Assembly: GCA_028095005.1 (NCBI GenBank)
Contig: CM051461.1
Coordinates: 170,817,144 to 170,881,143 of the forward strand
Source: Rhynchospora pubera
Taxonomy: Eukaryota; Streptophyta; Magnoliopsida; Poales; Cyperaceae
DNA: 64,000 nt
Direction of reading: 5' to 3'
Shown here piece by piece: positions 9,408 through 23,068 of the stretch. Under the pieces are notes generated by a model. The model had not been told where the DNA came from, did no database searches, and saw only the letters and a program-made list of their open reading frames with translations. A program made the translations under genes and the position numbers. The first letter of the stretch is position 1; every line of letters starts with the position of its first letter.

Positions 9408-12400
9408 TTAGGGTTGGTTCATCATGGGTTCTAAAACTTGCCAAGCCTCATTTCCAATATCAGGCCTTGCTTTTCTCTTGATCTCACAACATCTCAACCC
9501 CAAGTTCGCAATCTTAGTGGCCACTGCAACCGGCCATGCTCCAGCTGACTTATCCAATATTTTTTCTAACTTTCCTTGTGTCACTGCTTTCTGCACCTCA
9601 TTTATAATGCCAAATGTAGGTCGTCCTGTTAAAAGGCGAAGGAGAATTATGCCGAAGGAGTAAACATCAGAACATGGCGTCAGTTCGCCTGATGCAAGGA
9701 ACTCTGGGTCCATGTAGACAAATGTTCCCATGTCACCACTGCACCGAGTTAAAATTGTGCTTTCATCTGCCTCGAGAAGCCGGCATAAACCTGAGTCAAC
9801 CCTTGTTTAGAGTATTTTTTTGAGGTTTAAATGAAAATAGCTTCACTTCTTAATCAGCCTATTTTCAACATAACATCAGAACTCATGACAAAACCCCACT
9901 GAGCCCATTATCAACAAATAACCTCCTCATATAATATTCTTGCACATAATAGGTCTCCGTACACAAAAAAAGCTTTCCATAGGTATCTCAAGTTTTTCAA
10001 GCAATTAATCAGTTAAGTGGTACCGGTACACAGTCATTAGCACAATAATGGGTGATAAACTGAAACAAATTTCAGAGAAATTTGCTACCTAACAGGACAC
10101 ATATTACATTAGCACAATAAACAAACAATTATTGTATGAATCAATTATATAATACCGTAATCGCCTAGTCGGCTGACGAATTTAGAGTCCAGAAGGATGT
10201 TCGATGGCTTAAGGTCGCCATGAATGAGAGAAATCGGCTTGCCATTGGAGTGGAGGAATGCGAGTGCAGAACATACCTCAGCTGCAATTCTTACGCGGGT
10301 CTGCCATGTAAGAGGTGATGTGTTACCTTTGCAAGACAGCCGATCTTCTAAACTCCCATTTGGAAGGAACTCATACACAAGTGCCCAAGTTTCTGGGCAT
10401 GCTCCGATTAGGGTTGCAAGGTTGGGATGTCTCACTTTACTCAGAGCACTCATCTGTCAAGTTCAATAGTGCAAAAGAAATACCATGTTAAGATGACAAA
10501 GTGGTTTGATAATGTGAAATGATTTTAATTTTACATTCTGCAACTTCTATAATATCAGATTGGTGTTAAATAAAATATAAGAATATTGTCTAAATTCTGG
10601 CAAACTTTTTGGTCAAATTTGCCAAAAGGCCATATTAACATGAATTGTGGCAACAATTTATCCAGTTAGCACTTACCTCCTTGAAGAATTCGGTTTTTCC
10701 TTGCATACCCCGTGGATTCAACATCTTTATAGCCACAGTTGAGCCTCGCAGGGACCCCTTGTACACACTCCCATACCCTCCATCCCCTATCTTTAATGAA
10801 TCATCAAAGCCATGCGTTGCTTCCTTCAATTCCTCATATTTAAACTCACAAAAGTTCTCTTTCTCATACCTGGATATCTCCAGCTCCTGTACCCTCTTTC
10901 TCAGTAAATTTGCCTCTTTAACTGCACAAACCCTTTCTTGTTGTAGTTTCTCATTATCTTTTTCTAGGTGCAAGATGAGGCAATGTGCCTCAGCGAGCTT
11001 CTCCTTTAGCTCCTCAACCATGTGTTTAAATTTTGCAGCCTCAACCTCCAAGGCTTCTCTATGTTTGTCAGCCCTGCAAAGATCTTGCAATATCTCATCT
11101 CTGTGTCTTTTTATTTCCTCTAACTCAGATTCTTCCTGACCCCACCTCCCGCTTGGGTATGGAAGATCATCATCTTTGACCTGGAATTGTCAAAATCATT
11201 GTTCCTTGGTGTTAGCTAACCAATTGTTCTAAAACCTTTACTAGCAGATCATCTGGTTTCATATTGTAACAATCTTCTTCATGTATGGTTGTTTGTTAAC
11301 AGACCCATCACGTGCAAAATTATTTGAGTGGAAATTGTTTATAATAGAGGCCTACAATATTCAAAATCAGGAACAAATGTCCTGAACTCCTGATAATGTT
11401 AACCAAGCAATTGCTCTAGAAACTAATCTGTCAAAATTGGCGGCCATTTAATTCCGTATTCTTAACACTTGGCTTTTAAAACCAAATATTAAAAAAGAAC
11501 TGATTGAACCCATCCCTACTGACCCGTTTGTGGAGAGAAGCAGCTGCTGATGTAGAAGTTGCCTCGATTGGACTAAATGGTGGTGTAGGAGCCATTCTCT
11601 CGGATTGAGTAGCCATTGATGCCCCGCTTGACATCTGTGTTGCATTCATAGTTTGCTCAGTTGGGGTGATTTGATGAGGTTCCCTATCAATATCAACATG
11701 GTTATGCAAACAAAAATCAGCTTGATGAAAATGTTATGCAACTGGCATTATTGTAATTATACAATAAATATTTAACATATATGAGTGCAAAATTTAGATT
11801 AGTGAATCAAACCTCATCACTGAAGCTGTGTGGATGTGGTTAACGTACGTTGTACAGTTAATAATTTGCAAAAAAACAATTAAGAAGAATGAAAGGAAAA
11901 CATAATACCCAAGTTGAGTTGTTAATGTACTGCGTAGAGTTTTCTTTGAAAGACATAAAGGACGAACAAGGACAGGAGGCATACCTAGTGCAGATCAAAT
12001 TTCCACTACAAATGAACCAGATCTTGCATGCCGGATTTGCTTGCACAATCATAGCAAGTGCTTTCTTTGAACTAGGAGCTTTCATTTTCCTGAATATATT
12101 TTATTCCCACAAAAATGTCATATATGTACACCAACATTTACACATATACCTTCAAAAAAATTACACCAACATATTAATATCTATGACATTTACACATATT
12201 AATAGCTCTGACACCTCAGATCAACTCAATTTACAAAAAAAAAAAAAATACTGAGGATTTAACTTCTATCTTTCTTGGGGAAACCACTGTAAAGATACAC
12301 TTTTCTTCCAGACAGAAAACAACTAGCTCCTTTAAGGATAACTGATGTAAAGGGACTTCAAATTTTACTTTACCCAGGCCTTCAAATATAAACTCCAATT

Positions 12401-14147
12401 TGACAGTTACAATTCTCTTGGGATAGACGGAACCATTTAAAATATTATTTTCATCTTCTCCCAAGTTTCTGCTGAATTAGAATTGAATTTCAAAATTTTC
12501 TAAATCTTTTACAAAATTAGTAGTAAGATTACCTTTTTTTCTTCTTAGTAGCTTACTATGTGTAGGAAATTTAGTTGCTTCATGCATTCAGGTAATATAT
12601 ATAATTTCATTGCACTTTTTAGCAACGTGGCCTTATTGTCAAAACTTAAATTGAACAGATTGTGACTTCCATATGGCCAGAAAGAAGGAAAAAAGAATGC
12701 GCTTAATGGATCATGCATACTTTGAATAATACTTGTCAGTTGCTGCTCCCATGACAAGCTCAGTAACTCCATGCTCAGAGATGAGGGAGACCAGCCCTTC
12801 AGTAATATCGTCCTTCTCAATTATTAGAATCTGAGCTTTTCTCTATTATGATACATTAGCAATTAGACTGCTGTATGTAGAGATATCAAAAAAAATAAGA
12901 ACTATCATCTTGATTCAGCTAAAAGTTTGAACCGACCTAAGACTTCAAATTTCTATAGATTATGTCCAAGTCAAAATAATAATAATAATAAATAAATAAA
13001 TAGATCTACACACTTGACATATTCAGGGAAAAACCTAAGTTTGGCTTCATGTCAGGATAAACCAGCAGATTTTATACCAGTCCATATTTTCAGAACATAA
13101 GAGTTGTTTTTTGAAACAAGTAGAGCCTTTTATTCTCTACCGCTTTCATTAGTGAAAGCTAAAGAACAAAAGTGGTTGACAGGTTGATTTTCTTATTGCT
13201 TTTTTTATTTTCCTAATCTGTTCAGTAATTCATAAAATACCATCATAAAATTTATCACTTGAAAGAAGATAATAGCCAAGTCAGTTACTTATACAATATG
13301 AAAAGAACAATGTCCTGCTAATGTGAAGAAAGCGGACCTTCAAGCGAAGGCACATCATCAAGATGCTTTTCTTCGTTTTATTCAACTTCTCCTCCTCCAT
13401 CTTTTGGTAAGCAGCTAATGCACCGTCACTTAGATTCTCAGCTGGAATATATGCCCCCACTGAAATATTTAAAAAGAAAAACATGAGACTGGTTCTAATA
13501 TTGGCTCCAGATTCATTGAAAATATAATTTGGTAGCCCATGGAGATAGTTGCCCTTTAGGTTAAATGGAGAACCACTCAGGTTTTTTGCATTCATAAACC
13601 TCCATTTATGATTATAATTATGGATCCAAATTTGAATGCTGTTGAGCTACTCTTATAGGCATTCTGTCAAGCAATTCATCCGCATAATCACGACTCGAGT
13701 TATTACATCATCCAACTCTCACAATCAGCTAACACTTGAAAAGGCTTACATAAAGGAAGAGGAGCAATTGAAAAAAGAAAAAAAACAAAAAGCTTTAAAA
13801 GAAAACTTACTCATAGGAAAAGTCTTGGAAGGCCGGTGAACGTGTAACACAGCAATCTTCTTGGTTTTCGCTACATTTTCCACAACCCAAGCTAAATTGG
13901 CTTTCCATTCCTTTGCCTCTTTACCTATTGCTACATACACATTTTCTTCCTCCTTCTTCTCCTCCTTCCCTTCAGTCTCGGTCGGGTTATCGAGTTTGCT
14001 CAGGTCAGTTTGATCCGAAGTCCAACTCCGGTTCGAAGATGACCTTGATGCGCTGCTATTGCTTGTGCTGCTGGTATGGAATAGTTGGTACAATTGTGGG
14101 GAGGTTGAGGGTGGAGCATAGCTGCTCATGAAATTCATGGAAGCCAT
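9408..14147 (-). CDS. USP-domain/coiled-coil/non-RD protein kinase (PUB33-group, no U-box), C-terminally shortened paralogue
   Basis: Eight exons (minus): 14147-13811, 13459-13338, 12842-12721, 12089-11985, 11683-11524, 11180-10677, 10453-10156, 9790-9408. The total of 2031 nt gives 676 aa, and all phases agree. A Ser-rich N-terminus leads into a USP-like domain (about 69-228, starting VYVAIGKE). Next come a Ser/Thr-rich linker (230-282), a coiled coil (about 300-395) and the kinase. The kinase has a Gly loop (IGDGGYG, about 413), VAIK Lys434, HGDLKPSN with Asp530, and DYG (548-550) in place of DFG. The HRD Arg is Gly, so it is non-RD. Plant proteins of this type (Arabidopsis PUB32/33/36 group) usually end in a U-box E3 domain; here the frame stops at MMNQP just after the kinase. 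Compared with its paralogue at 17830-22988, the stop replaces KLVDF and the last exon is absent. Function is inferred: a cytoplasmic receptor-like kinase, probably a stress signalling component. Confidence 0.9.
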
Positions 14148-14200
14148 TTTGTGTGAGAGAAAGGGAAAGAGACGTAGTGACGGTTATCCGCGCGGGGTTT

Positions 14201-14223
14201 TTATTTATATGAACGGTCTGAGG
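14201..14223 (-). promoter_or_regulatory. Putative core promoter of the 676-aa kinase gene
   Basis: On the minus strand CTCAGACCGTTCATATAAATAA lies about 55-75 bp upstream of the ATG at 14147, giving a TATA-like ATATAAATA. The CTC(A/G)GACCGTT part immediately before it is also found upstream of the paralogue (23071-23090). Confidence 0.5.
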
Positions 14224-17200
14224 AATGCTCATTGGTTGGTAACTTATAGATTATTTGTGGCAATGGTATGGTAGAATGCTGTGCTATAAGCTATAATTAA
14301 ACAATGTAAGGATATGTGATATCGCAAACATGCGTAAGTACATTTGCACAGATGATCCATGGTATATAAGTTTTTAAAAGGAATATTCGGTTTCCCTCTT
14401 CTCGTTGAAATTTTGTAGCTTAAGTATTATAATTATAATTTATGATATATCTTATTCTTATCCTTTATTTAATTTATTTTTTTTGAAGTACAGAAATATC
14501 TTATTCTAACTACGTGGGATTATTTTGTCATGTGTTTCCTAAAACGGTATTGTGAACTACAAATTGCCGTTGTGGCAGAAGTCACTTCTATCTTAATATG
14601 GCCCTTGTTGTCTTGTTTAAATATTAAGTCCTCAAATAAGAAAAAAATTGCATCAAATATTTATGATACAATAACCCTTCTCACATTCACATGAATAAAG
14701 TAATAAAAAAAATTATATTACATTCGTCTAATGCTAATTGTTTAGTAACAATATTAATCAAGCCCTTCTTCATGTTTTGGATTTCAACAGTAACGAAATT
14801 TTGAATGATTCGACTTGAATTGAATGGCTCACATAAATTAACTTAAACAGGAGAATTAATCCTTCTTCATCCCCCAAAATTAAAATAAAGAAAATTTGGT
14901 TCCTACTTGCTATTTGTCACTTATAGCTAGAGATTTGCCAACTAAATGCTAGTTTTAACTTGTAAAAATTGACAATATTAACAAAATTACTTTGTTTTAA
15001 GTATGAACTATGTGTTTGGATGATTGGATGAACTGTACAACTTAAGTGTGTTAATACTTGTCTCGATTTATCACTTATAATTAAATTTTGACAATTAAAT
15101 GCTAATTGTCAACTCGAAATATATTGAAAACATGAAAACTAACGTAATTTCGTCAAAGTACCAACTATGTTTGAATTATTGGATGAAAGTTTTGACTTTT
15201 CAACTTGATGTATTCATATGAAGAATAACGGTTGTTGTATACTTGTATTGGAACTCATTATTATGATAATATTGTAAGAGTTTGTACAAATCGTAGCTAT
15301 AAAATAGCCTAGATTTTTTTTTGGATAAAATTAAGCAGTCAACAATTAATGTTTAAAAAATCTCATAAAGATAAGTTGCGACTTCGTATCATGTACACAT
15401 CTCTTCACCCCCAAAACGAAGAAGTTACCATATAAGACCCATATTAATATTCAATTTTGAAATGCATAAGATAAATCATCTACACAAATAATCGGCATTT
15501 TTTTATTCTGTCTTTTTTTTCAAAACATGCTCAGATCACAGCTATATATCTTAATTAAAGGAACTTAGTTAATGATTGACATTAATCCAAGTTGAAGATA
15601 TTTAAATAATTTAGAGAGACTACTGTTTATGAGTTTATATTCTATGCACTACGGGCTTATATTTTTAAAAATAGGGGCGGAGCCAAGTGAGAAAACTTTC
15701 CATCCCTGGTTTAGAAATTTCAGAAATACGTTTATATTTAGTATTTTTTTAGTTAAAGATGGAAGTTAATATTTATAATTTTAAATAATTGCAAAAAAAA
15801 AAGTTTCGACTCTGCATCTCCATTCAAAGAATTTAGTATGCTTTTTTTCTTAAAAAAGAAAATTATAAAAACATATTGATGAATCAATATATTGTAAAAT
15901 TATGTTGTATCTTAAATTTTTCATCACCTTGTTTGATTTTATGACCCTATGACAGTCTGCAAATTTTTTTTAAAGCCGAAAAAATTCGTACTTTGTCTAT
16001 ACGCGATTGAAACAACCCAGGATACTAACACTAATTTTTTTTCCAGAGAATGCTTCAAAGGGGGAAAACAGATTTTGAATCGCCTGCCAACCATCAAGAA
16101 TATGAAAAAACAAAAAAAATAAAAGGTTAGAAAAGAAACGAAAGAGTAATCCGCGCATCTTTTACTTTTGACTTTTTGTTATTTAAGTCTTGCAGTTGAT
16201 AGAATAATTGATATTGCAAAGTAGTGCTAAGCCACTACATTACCAACATAAGACCAAATTATATCTGCTTCTTTACTCTTTTGCGCCAAAATCAGATAAC
16301 CTAGTAATCAAATCTCTTTACCTACCGATTGACACAGGCGGGACATCATTTACATCGTCCGTTCTGAATCTCAAAAGCTGACCATCTCCTAAAATATTAT
16401 AATGCATGCACTTTTTTGTTTCTTTTTTAAAAGCTCTTGGGCATAATGCATGCACTTGAGGAGGCAACTTGTTTGAGATGATGTCATAACATCTAACATA
16501 GAAAAAAAAAAACCCATTAAAATTATATTAAAATTGATTGCAAATGAGAAACAAATCATTGGATACTTTGGGTCCTTTGTCAAGTCGGGACAGAACTGAT
16601 CAACGTAATCCGAAATCCGTACGAAATTAAGGATGCCGCACAAAGAACCCCAAAAATTAAAAAGTTCGTTTACAGATCATAAAAATGAAAAAAGAAAATC
16701 AGATTGATTTTTTAAATCCTTCCAGAATCAATCACATTTAGACTAAATAATTTTTAATGTCTAAGTCGGGCATATCCTTTTCTTCTGTTTTCATGATCAC
16801 AAAAGCAGTTAGAAACTCAAAGCATGCCAGTGAGAAAAAGGTTATAACACGGAGAGTTGACTAATGTTCGCCTCAAAAAACTGATATTCTGTAGGGCATT
16901 TCCAATTTCAAATTTGAACATAGTATCAGCTTATAACAACAGCTGTCTCAAACTAAATTACACAGCCGTAGATATGTTAAATTACGAATAGTTATTATAA
17001 TTATGGACTCAATTCGGGAAAGAGAACCTACCACATATTTTCTAACTACAATTTTCTTTTTCAGTTTTTTGTAATTTGTGTAAAGTTAGTGGCGGTCTGA
17101 GTTAGTGAAAGCCCCGGAAAAATTTTAATGTAAATTAATTAATGAAAGCTCTACAGGCTTCAGCCTGAGCAGCGAAAGAGTGCATTCCAGAAAATCGGTC

Positions 17201-17829
17201 ATTGCCAGTGGGAAATAAACAAAAACTGTTTGATGTTTGTTTGAATCCATAAAATTCAGATACTGATTTTTACAAGGCAATTAACTCAGTTTGTTCATTT
17301 ATATCATTATGAGTTTTGCATGCTATTCCAACAAATTGAATTTGGGTCCATCTGGATACAGTCAGAGTATCCACTCCTATTGCCATCTAAAACGCAATTA
17401 GAATTTCAAAATGAATTGATTTGCAGCTTTCCTGTCCTGGCATGTTAAGATACCCTATAACTCTATAACATATAATCTGGAACTCAAGATATAGATTCAA
17501 CGAACAGATTTGGCATCCTGAAATGCTCCTTTAGTAATATCAAAATCCAAATTACAAATTGTTTGCCAGAACTATGAAACTTCTGAACTCAAAGTCATCA
17601 CATTCTCTCTTTACGTAATTTTCATTTGACCAATGCGGTCACACAAAATCTGCAACGGTCGATTTCAGTATGTACAAATCTGTAGATAAGTTGAAAATCA
17701 ATTACAGAAATTAGGAAATAGAAGTACTTAAATTTGCTGGAAACACTCTTCAGTCTTATAAAAATCTAACTTGGTTCTATCCTGTGCATTGCAGAATCTT
17801 CATACCCTGTACTGATTCAACTTCTTACA
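14224..17829. other. Intergenic region between the two kinase paralogues
   Basis: No coding exon was recognised, and no U-box exon for the upstream paralogue. The minus-strand frame at 16389-16643 has no recognisable domain. The lowest 100-150 bp next to 17830 should be the 3' UTR of the 749-aa kinase gene. Confidence 0.5.
14913..15215. repeat. Degenerate tandem duplication, unit ~150 bp
   Basis: Corresponding words recur about 150 bp apart: TTGTCACTTATAGCTAGAG / TTATCACTTATAATTAAAT, CCAACTAAATGCTAGTT / GACAATTAAATGCTAATT, and GAACTATGTGTTTGGATGATTGGATGAA / CAACTATGTTTGAATTATTGGATGAA. It is old and diverged, with no coding content. Confidence 0.6.
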
Positions 17830-20800
17830 TCAAACATTCTGTTGCTTTTCTGCAGCCTCCTCACATGCTGGAATGCAAATTCCAAATAAATCAGACAAAA
17901 AGAGCTTTCTAGCATCAAAGATCAATAGTACCAGAAAGTAAAATTAATAAAAAGTTTTGTCATATAGATGGAACAGAGGTGAAGCAGACAGTAGACAAGG
18001 GTATGAAAGAAAATAAGAGATTAATCGTATGCACTAAAAATGAAGGTTATAGGGGTTTTCAAACAAATTTGGAGAATGAGTTTGATTGCATTTTCTGGTA
18101 CAAGGTTTAGGACCCCTTCTTAGATCATATATGAAATTGCAAACGGCTAAAATTTCTTGTTAATGGGAATTCTTGGCCTATTCTAAATTTTCAAAAGAAT
18201 AAAATAAATAAAGTAAAAAAAAACGAGAATACAAGATACCTTTTAAAAAATCAACTAGTTTAGGGGGATTGATCATGGGCTCCAGAACCTGCCAAGCCTC
18301 GGTCGCAAGTTCTGGCCGCATTTCTCTCTTGACTTCACAACATTTCATTCCCAAAACTGCAATTCGCTTGGCCACCTCAGCTGGCCACTCTCCAGCCGAT
18401 TTATCCAATATGTCATCCAAACTCCCTCTTTCAACTGCCTTTTGCACCTCATTTAATATGCCCATAGCAGGACGCCCAGTTAAAAGGCGAAGGAGCACTA
18501 TCCCAAAGGAGTACACGTCAGAGCATGGCCTCAGCTCACCAGAAGCAAAGAACTCCGGATCCATGTAGACAAATGATCCCATGGGACCACTGCACCGGGA
18601 CAAAATATTGGTCGCATTTGCCTCGAGGGCATGCCATATACCTGTGCCAACCCTAATTTAGTATAGATAATTGATAGCCCTTTTGGAATTAAATTGACAG
18701 GGATGGCAATGTAGATAGGTATTAAAGTCAGAAGAAAATAACTTGTCAAAAGAAGATATTTTGAGATTGGAGACCAGAGGTCTTTGTTCCTATATAATGC
18801 TATCCAATAATTTTAAAATTCTCATGAGGTGGATTTGCTATTATTTACTATTCTTAACAGTCATCCTGTTGCAATATGAGACAATTAATTTTCATACAAG
18901 TTTTATGCAATACCATAATCACCAAGCCGGCTAACAAAATTGGAGTCAAGAAGGATATTGGATGGCTTAAGGTCACCATGAATCACAGGATTCTGCTTGT
19001 TGTTGGTGGAGTGAAGGAAGATCAATGCAGAGCAAATCTCAGCTGCAATGCGAGCACGGGCACGCCATGTAAGAGGAGGCGTCTTATCCTTGCATGACAA
19101 ACGATCTTCTAAACTTCCATTCTCAAGGAACTCATACACCACTGCCAAAGCTTCAGGGCATGCGCCTATTATGGTTGAAACATTTAGGTGCGTCAATTTG
19201 CTTAAAGCATCCATCTGTAAAATAAAATGGATTCATTAGTGCTGTCATGTCAGTTTAATAATATGAACACCAGGCCTTGGTTAGACATTTCTCTTGACTT
19301 TTCCTTCTCATTCCATTAAATTGCTCGATAATAAGATCATACAAATTGGACACTGAATACTTCTAAATCTATGTGTTTAAAAGTTCAATTATACTTTAGA
19401 ACAACGGGCACATTAGATGAACGGTCAAAATGCCGACTAAAGAATTAACATTGGAAAAACGATAATCAGATTACCTCCTGGTAAAATTCATCTTTCGCTC
19501 TCATGCCTTGGGGATTCAACAACTTTATCGCCACAGTCATGCCACGAAGTGACCCCTTGAACATACTCCCATAACCTCCTTCCCCAATCTTCAATGAATT
19601 ATCAAAACCGTTTGTAGCATCCTTCAACTCCTCATAAGAGAACTCAAAGAACTTCTCCTTTTCACGTGTTGCATGCTCTAGCTCCCATACACGTTCTCTC
19701 AACAGATTCACCTCCTTCACAGCACATGCTCTCTCCTGTTGCAGCTCCTCAACCTCTCTTTCCAGAGAGAAAACAAGGCAATGTGCTTCAGAAAGCTTCG
19801 TTTGGAGATCCTTAACCATGTGTTTTGCGCTTGCAAGTGCATCTTCTAAAGCATCTCTCTGTCCTTCAAGTCGGTGAAGCTCCTCTAAGATGTCGTCCCT
19901 TTGTCTTTTCATGTCATTAGAATCAGGAGCATCCTGAGTCCATCTTCCTTTAGGGTATGGCGCATCATCATCTTTTCCCTGGATCAGTAAGGGAGAAAGT
20001 GACTTTAAGTTTGTGTTTGTTTAGTATGTCAAAAGTAACATGTTACAGAGGACTGTTCCTTGTGTTTTTTTCATGTCTTGACATTACTAAAACTATTTCA
20101 ATTATAATGCCGTTCTTTTGTTCTTTTTTTCCAGCAAGGTCTTAGTGCAGCATTAATTGACCAATTAGTGGGTGTTGACTAAGCTTGATTATTAACATAA
20201 ATGGCTCTTCTGTCTTCCTTAGCATTTCAATCTTCTTGAACTGCTGAACACTCCTCTTGAGTTCTATTCCCACCAGGCTCTTAGTTTTGAAAAAGTTTCC
20301 TAGCAATTAGCTATTTTATCCTTGTATAGATAATCTTTATAAATTTCTCAATGCATATGAAGGAACATAAAACTGCCTTATGGCCAGATTAAGTTTTTCA
20401 AAACAACTAGTTGGTTCAACTAGTGGTAAGTTTGCTTGAATAGATTTCTAAATAGAATAAGCTCTTTGAAGCAACTAGTTGGTTACAACCAGGCATGTAG
20501 CTTTTTCAACACCTGTTCTGTAATTTACTGAGTTGAAAAAAAGACTGATACTTGTATTTTATATGATTTATGCCAATAGAATCAGTAGTCTATCGAGCCT
20601 ACCACTTTCAAAACATAAAAAAAAAAAGTTATGAGCAACTATTTATGTCACCAACCTGATGGGTTTTATTATTATCTCGGTAATGGTTTCTTCCTTGGTC
20701 ACCAGTGCCCGGCCCTGATTTGTTTCTTGGTTTGCCATCCCATAGGTCCACAACAAGACTTCCTGAACTTGATACCCTGCTGACTTCAGTATATGGTGAC

Positions 20801-22988
20801 GTGGAAGCTGACATAGACGTCCCATCAAGATGGTCAGATCTTGACCCTCGGTATCGATCATCTGTAGGGCTAGAAAGAGAGGAGCCTGTCTGAACTGAAC
20901 CATTTGAAGTGTTTCTATCTGATTGGCTCCCATTGTATGTTTGGCCAGATGATCTCTGGGAACCATTTGCTGTAGGGCCACTAGTAGTGGGGATATAAGG
21001 CTCCCTATTGAGACAATAAGCAAAATTAGATCTCGACAAATTAGGATTAAATAGAAACTGTATGCAGTGATATCAATAACAACTCCTCTAAAGAGAAATA
21101 CATGAAATTGCAAATTTCAGTGTAAGAACGTGTTTTGGCAGAAAAATTATAGTGCGAATGATTAATTCTGGTAAGTCTGTAACCGTTATCTAAAAGAATT
21201 TCCAAGTTTTGCTCATTCTGGTAAGTCTGTCACCCTTATCTAAAAAAATTTGCAAGCTTCAACAATGCTACAAGGAAAATAAATTAAAAAATAAATTGAC
21301 AGCTTAGGCTGCCATTTATATGATTTAAACATCTGAAAATAGAAAAATAGGATAAGACAAGATGACATACCTAGTACAAATCAACTTCCCATTGCAAACA
21401 AACCAGATTTTGCAAGCTGGATCTGCTCGAGCCTGCACAGTCAGAGCTGTTGGTGAAACTGGCACCTTCATAGTTCTGAGTAGATTTTAATAACCAAACA
21501 GTCAGATTTCTTTAAAACACAAAATACTACATAAAGTAACACAGTGCTTTAAGAGGAAGGGAGGTGAGATTCTAAAATTTAGCCAAAAAGTAACAATTTA
21601 TGGTTTAAGAGATAGCATGTACTTTGAATAGGTCTTGTCAGCGCCGGCACCCATAACAAGCTCAGTAATACCATGCTTGGTGATCAACGAAAGTAACCCA
21701 TCAGCAATATCGTCACTCTCAATTATAAGCTTCTCAGGTTTTATCTGTTATGAAAAAAAAAAAATTTAGACATAAAAAAATAATAGTAAATAAAAACAAA
21801 AAGCTGCTGACCAGGATTTAGGGACACAGATCATAACATTGATTTTTTTCCAGAATCTTTTACCTGGTGGTAGGTGAGCAGCATTTGAATTTTGGCTGTC
21901 AAGAGTTTTATGTTTTTATTATTTTGTTTTTTCTTACTTTTTGATTTGGTATCGAAAATGCACTTTGATTGATACGTGTACAATCTGCAGTCATGTAAGC
22001 ATGTTTGCCAACTTCCTGGTTAGGTACAAACTAGCAGGTCAACTCTATTCTTACTAGACGTAGAAAAAAGAAACGTAAAATAATAAATTAAAAGGAGAAT
22101 GAAAGGAACCTTGAAACGAGCAAACATGGACATATAGGTACTCATGGTTTTATTCATTTTTTCATTCTCGACCTTTCTGTAAGCTGCCACTTCTTTGGCA
22201 GTAACTTGATCAGCCGGTACCCATCCTACCACTACAAAACCAAAAATGCCAAAAGAAAAAAAGTTAATGAAAAATCCAGAACACAAAAATTAAACATAAT
22301 AGCCTGTCTAGAGCATGCAACTATAAAGGATACAGATATCCTATGACAATACCCGTCAACTAAACTGAGTTGAATCACAAAGTTATGTTCTTCATTAACG
22401 TGAATAAAAACTTTGTGTTGAGGCTCATTTGAGCTCAGATATAACCAAAATTAAAGTTTTGAAATACCCATGGTCATATTTAGCCAGATGAAGTAGATCA
22501 AAGAATAAGATTAATTATTGATCAAACATTTATCTGCCCTTGCAAAAAAAAAAACACTTGCTTTCAATGGCATTCTGTCAAGCAGCTTATGTGCATGCTA
22601 TTCATGTAACTTTGCACGCACGTCAAAGGAAACACAAAAAGAGAAGATTCATTTTCTGTTCTTGAAGTTAATTAATCATACCTCCATAGACAGTCATGGG
22701 GATACTCTTAGAAGGTTGGTTGATGTGCACAATGGTGATCTGCTTGTTTCGGGGTACATTCTGCATAACCCACACGAAGTTAGCCTTCCATTCCTTGGAT
22801 TCCTTTCCCATGGCCACATACACCATATCATCGGCCTTGTTGAAGCTGTCGGGATCGACCGGGTCGCTGACGTCAGAGACAAAGCTCCCGTTGGAAGACC
22901 TTGAGGAGAGGCTGCTGGCGTTGCTGTCACTCTTGTAGTGGTAAATTTGTGGCTGTTGTTGGGGTGATGAACCGCGCAGGAAATTCAT
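17830..22988 (-). CDS. USP-domain/coiled-coil/non-RD protein kinase (PUB33-group, no U-box), full-length paralogue
   Basis: Nine exons (minus): 22988-22682, 22231-22110, 21744-21623, 21475-21371, 21004-20656, 19978-19475, 19214-18914, 18641-18240, 17867-17830. The total of 2250 nt gives 749 aa, and phases agree throughout. The N-terminus holds a USP-like domain (about 55-218, VYVAMGKE). It is followed by a long Ser/Gly/Asn linker (220-335), a coiled coil (about 355-450) and the kinase: IGEGGYG loop (466), VAIK Lys487, HGDLKPSN with Asp584 (non-RD), DYG (602-604) and an MDPEF activation-segment end. The last exon is only 38 nt, codes ACEEAAEKQQNV-like residues and closes with TGA, so no U-box follows. 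Exons 2, 3, 4 and 6 have exactly the same lengths as in the paralogue downstream (122, 122, 105, 504 nt), proving tandem duplication. Catalytic residues look intact. Role in signalling is inferred from the family. Confidence 0.92.
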
Positions 22989-23068
22989 GTCAGTTTGTGT
23001 GTGCGAGAAAGAGAGGGAGAGGGAGAGAGAAATGAGAGATGATATTGGAGGGAGGTGTGTCTACCGTC

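Noticed and set aside
9424..11139. Plus-strand open frames of up to 164 codons
   Set aside because: Antisense shadows of kinase exons; the minus frames carry the kinase motifs and fit the splice phases.
16389..16643. 84-codon minus-strand frame
   Set aside because: No domain, no splice context and ordinary AT-rich composition.
14224..17829. A hidden U-box exon for the upstream kinase gene
   Set aside because: I read the minus strand for the conserved CP-x-C/DPH-x-A-DG-type U-box sequence and saw none; the 38-nt exon at 17830-17867 closes the frame with a stop.
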